Shown here: positions 4,849 through 5,834 of the stretch, piece by piece
Numbering within the stretch: the first letter of the stretch is position 1
How the letters are laid out: each line of letters opens with the position of its first letter
Source: Candidatus Tayloriibacteriota bacterium
Lineage (GTDB): Bacteria > Patescibacteriota > Minisyncoccia > Phycocordibacterales > GWA1-40-21
Assembly (NCBI GenBank): GCA_026395155.1
Contig: JAPLZG010000017.1
Coordinates: forward strand, 1 to 5,834
Direction: 5' to 3'
Length of the DNA: 5,834 nt
Notes under the pieces: generated by a model
Told to the model about the DNA's origin: nothing
The model's database searches: none
Seen by the model: only the letters and a program-made list of their open reading frames with translations
Translations under genes and position numbers: made by a program

Positions 4849-4870
4849 CCTTCGTAGCTTTATGCGAAGG
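4849..4870. repeat. Hairpin CCTTCG...CGAAGG, probable dispersed intergenic repeat
   Basis: A 6-bp perfect stem (4849-4854 with 4865-4870) with a 10-base loop, followed by a smaller TTCG-AG-CGAA (4874-4883). It sits between folD and the SIMPL gene with no T-run, so it is not a terminator. Its CTTCG-rich composition resembles the palindrome at 5802-5831 and intergenic repeats I remember from Patescibacteria contigs; the family link is unverified. Confidence 0.45.
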
Positions 4871-4903
4871 AGGTTCGAGCGAAGACGGGTGAATTAAAAA
4901 CTA

Positions 4904-5703
4904 TTAAACTATTTTCTGCCTCTTATATGCTAACAAAAGATTCTCAAAAAGTGAAATGACTGTCATAGGTCCAACTCCGCCAGGGACTGGAGTTATTGCC
5001 CTCACAATCTTAGAAACTGGCTTAAAATCTACATCTCCTAATAATTGATCCCCTACTTTTGTTATCCCTACATCTATTATTATTTGACCCTTTTTCACCA
5101 TTTTTTTATTAATCAGACCAGGGACTCCTGTGGCTGATATAACAATATCTGCTCTTTTAACTTCATCTATTATCTTCTTTGTCTTTGTATGACAAACGGT
5201 GACTGTCGCATTCTTATTTAAAAACATAAGAGCAGTTGGTCTACCAACAAGCAACGACCTTCCTATTATTGTGACTTTTTTACCTTCAATCGGTATTTTG
5301 TAATAACCAAGCAAGGATATTATCCCCTTAGTTGTTGCCGGTATAAATCCTTTCTCATTACCATCAAAAATTGATCGTAGATTTTTTGATCAATAATTTT
5401 TACAACATCAATTTTTTTTGGCAAAGGAAGCTGGATGATTATTCCGTTGATGCTTTTATCATTATTGAAAGATTCTATTCTGGAAATTAAATCTGCTTCT
5501 TTTATTGTTTTATCTAATTGTATATATTCAATATCAAAACCAATTTTTTCACCAAAAATTTTCTTTTGTTTTACATATACTGAGGATCTCTCATCATCCC
5601 CCACCTGAATAATAACAAGCTTCGGCTTTATATTTAGCCTTTTAATTTCTTTCTGTATTTTGTCCGCTAAAAAATCGCGAACCTTTTTTCCATCTAGTAT
5701 CAT
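4904..5703 (-). pseudogene. folD: FolD methylene-THF dehydrogenase/cyclohydrolase, interrupted by a frameshift
   Basis: FolD interconverts 5,10-methylene-THF, 5,10-methenyl-THF and 10-formyl-THF with NADP, feeding thymidylate and purine synthesis. The N-terminal half runs from the ATG at 5701-5703 with SSVYVKQKK (catalytic Lys47) and GIIIQLPLP (Gln91). The C-terminal half has GFIPATTKG, the NADP-binding GRSLLVGRPTAL, and the TPVPGGVGPMT signature ending at 4904. The halves are in different frames. The break is at a run of five T on the minus strand (5366-5370); one more T gives an unbroken 266-residue protein reading YDQFFDGNEKGFIPATT. Unrepaired, the first frame stops at 5320-5322, so the break falls one codon before the conserved Asp-Gly (E. 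coli Asp121). All other motifs are intact, so this is a sequencing or assembly error or a very recent mutation. No ribosome binding site is seen. The 40 codons before the chosen ATG come from non-coding palindromes. Confidence 0.9.
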
Positions 5704-5732
5704 ATAATTGAATATTGAATTTAGAATGCTTG

Positions 5733-5767
5733 CCCGAGAAATTTTTATTCCTATAAAAATTGGCGGG
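5733..5767. repeat. Hairpin in the folD upstream region
   Basis: A 9-bp perfect A/T stem (5740-5748 with 5753-5761) around a TCCT loop, capped by a CCCG/CGGG stem (5733-5736 with 5764-5767) across a small internal loop of three and two bases. It lies 29 bases before the folD ATG. No T-run follows on the minus strand, so it is not a terminator for upstream transcription. It would lie in the folD leader if transcription starts upstream. Two copies of GCTTGCC (5728-5734 and 5781-5787) surround it. Confidence 0.45.
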
Positions 5768-5801
5768 TTGAACAATAAACGCTTGCCTACCCCGGAGCCT
5801 T

Positions 5802-5831
5802 TCGAAGCCTTGCTTCGAAGCAAGGCTTCGA
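5802..5831. repeat. 30-bp perfect palindrome at the window edge
   Basis: Every base from 5802 to 5831 pairs with its mirror position around a centre between 5816 and 5817 (half-site TCGAAGCCTTGCTTC), with no spacer. On the minus strand it is followed by AAAGGCTCCGGGG rather than T, so it does not look like an intrinsic terminator. It could be a dispersed palindromic repeat, a protein-binding site, or, since it sits at the end of the window, a fold-back assembly artefact. Confidence 0.75.
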
Positions 5832-5834
5832 GGT

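Noticed and set aside
5704..5823. Extended N-terminus of FolD
   Set aside because: The extra 40 codons translate two hairpins; FolD homology begins at the ATG at 5703.
1..5834. Recoded TGA (as in Gracilibacteria or Absconditabacteria)
   Set aside because: Every complete gene stays open with TGA treated as stop, and the folD break is fixed by one base rather than by reading through TGA.

Overview
This window is AT-rich and every gene lies on the minus strand. It reads as a bacterial chromosome fragment, most likely from Candidate Phyla Radiation / Patescibacteria (Parcubacteria-like). That placement is inferred from the small, tightly packed genes, the mostly poor Shine-Dalgarno sequences, the long-type nucleoside-diphosphate kinase, the UPF0200-like kinase, the Cys-rich membrane-anchored SIMPL protein and the short repeats between genes. 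No single marker proves it. All complete genes end in TAA or TAG, and none needs TGA read as a sense codon.

Layout from right to left, which is the direction of transcription. (a) 5834-4904: folD (methylene-THF dehydrogenase/cyclohydrolase), broken by a one-base frameshift. It is preceded by a 30-bp perfect palindrome at the window edge and a second hairpin. (b) 4816-4025: a membrane-anchored SIMPL (DUF541) protein, followed by a strong terminator. (c) 3988-3736: a 253-bp non-coding stretch with that terminator, a candidate promoter and a highly structured 139-nt inverted-repeat element. (d) 3735-2448: secE, nusG and rplK, the classic Sec/transcription/ribosome cluster. rplK has its own candidate promoter, ends in two terminators, and is not followed by rplA. 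(e) 2447-2225: non-coding, with the two terminators, a GC-richer relic-like stretch and the ndk promoter. (f) 2224-1: ndk, a dCMP deaminase, a UPF0200-like P-loop kinase and a partial thymidylate kinase.

Block (f) is a pyrimidine deoxynucleotide module. dCMP deaminase makes dUMP. After methylation by a thymidylate synthase outside this window, Tmk makes dTDP and Ndk makes dTTP. FolD would recycle methylene-THF, the one-carbon donor for that methylation, so it is linked to the module by pathway, although it is not adjacent.

The least explained object is the structured element at 3760-3898 just upstream of secE. It has three nested stems covering about 47 base pairs and could be a small RNA, a leader structure or a miniature mobile element. 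No gap without a gene exceeds 300 bases; the largest is 289 bases (3736-4024).
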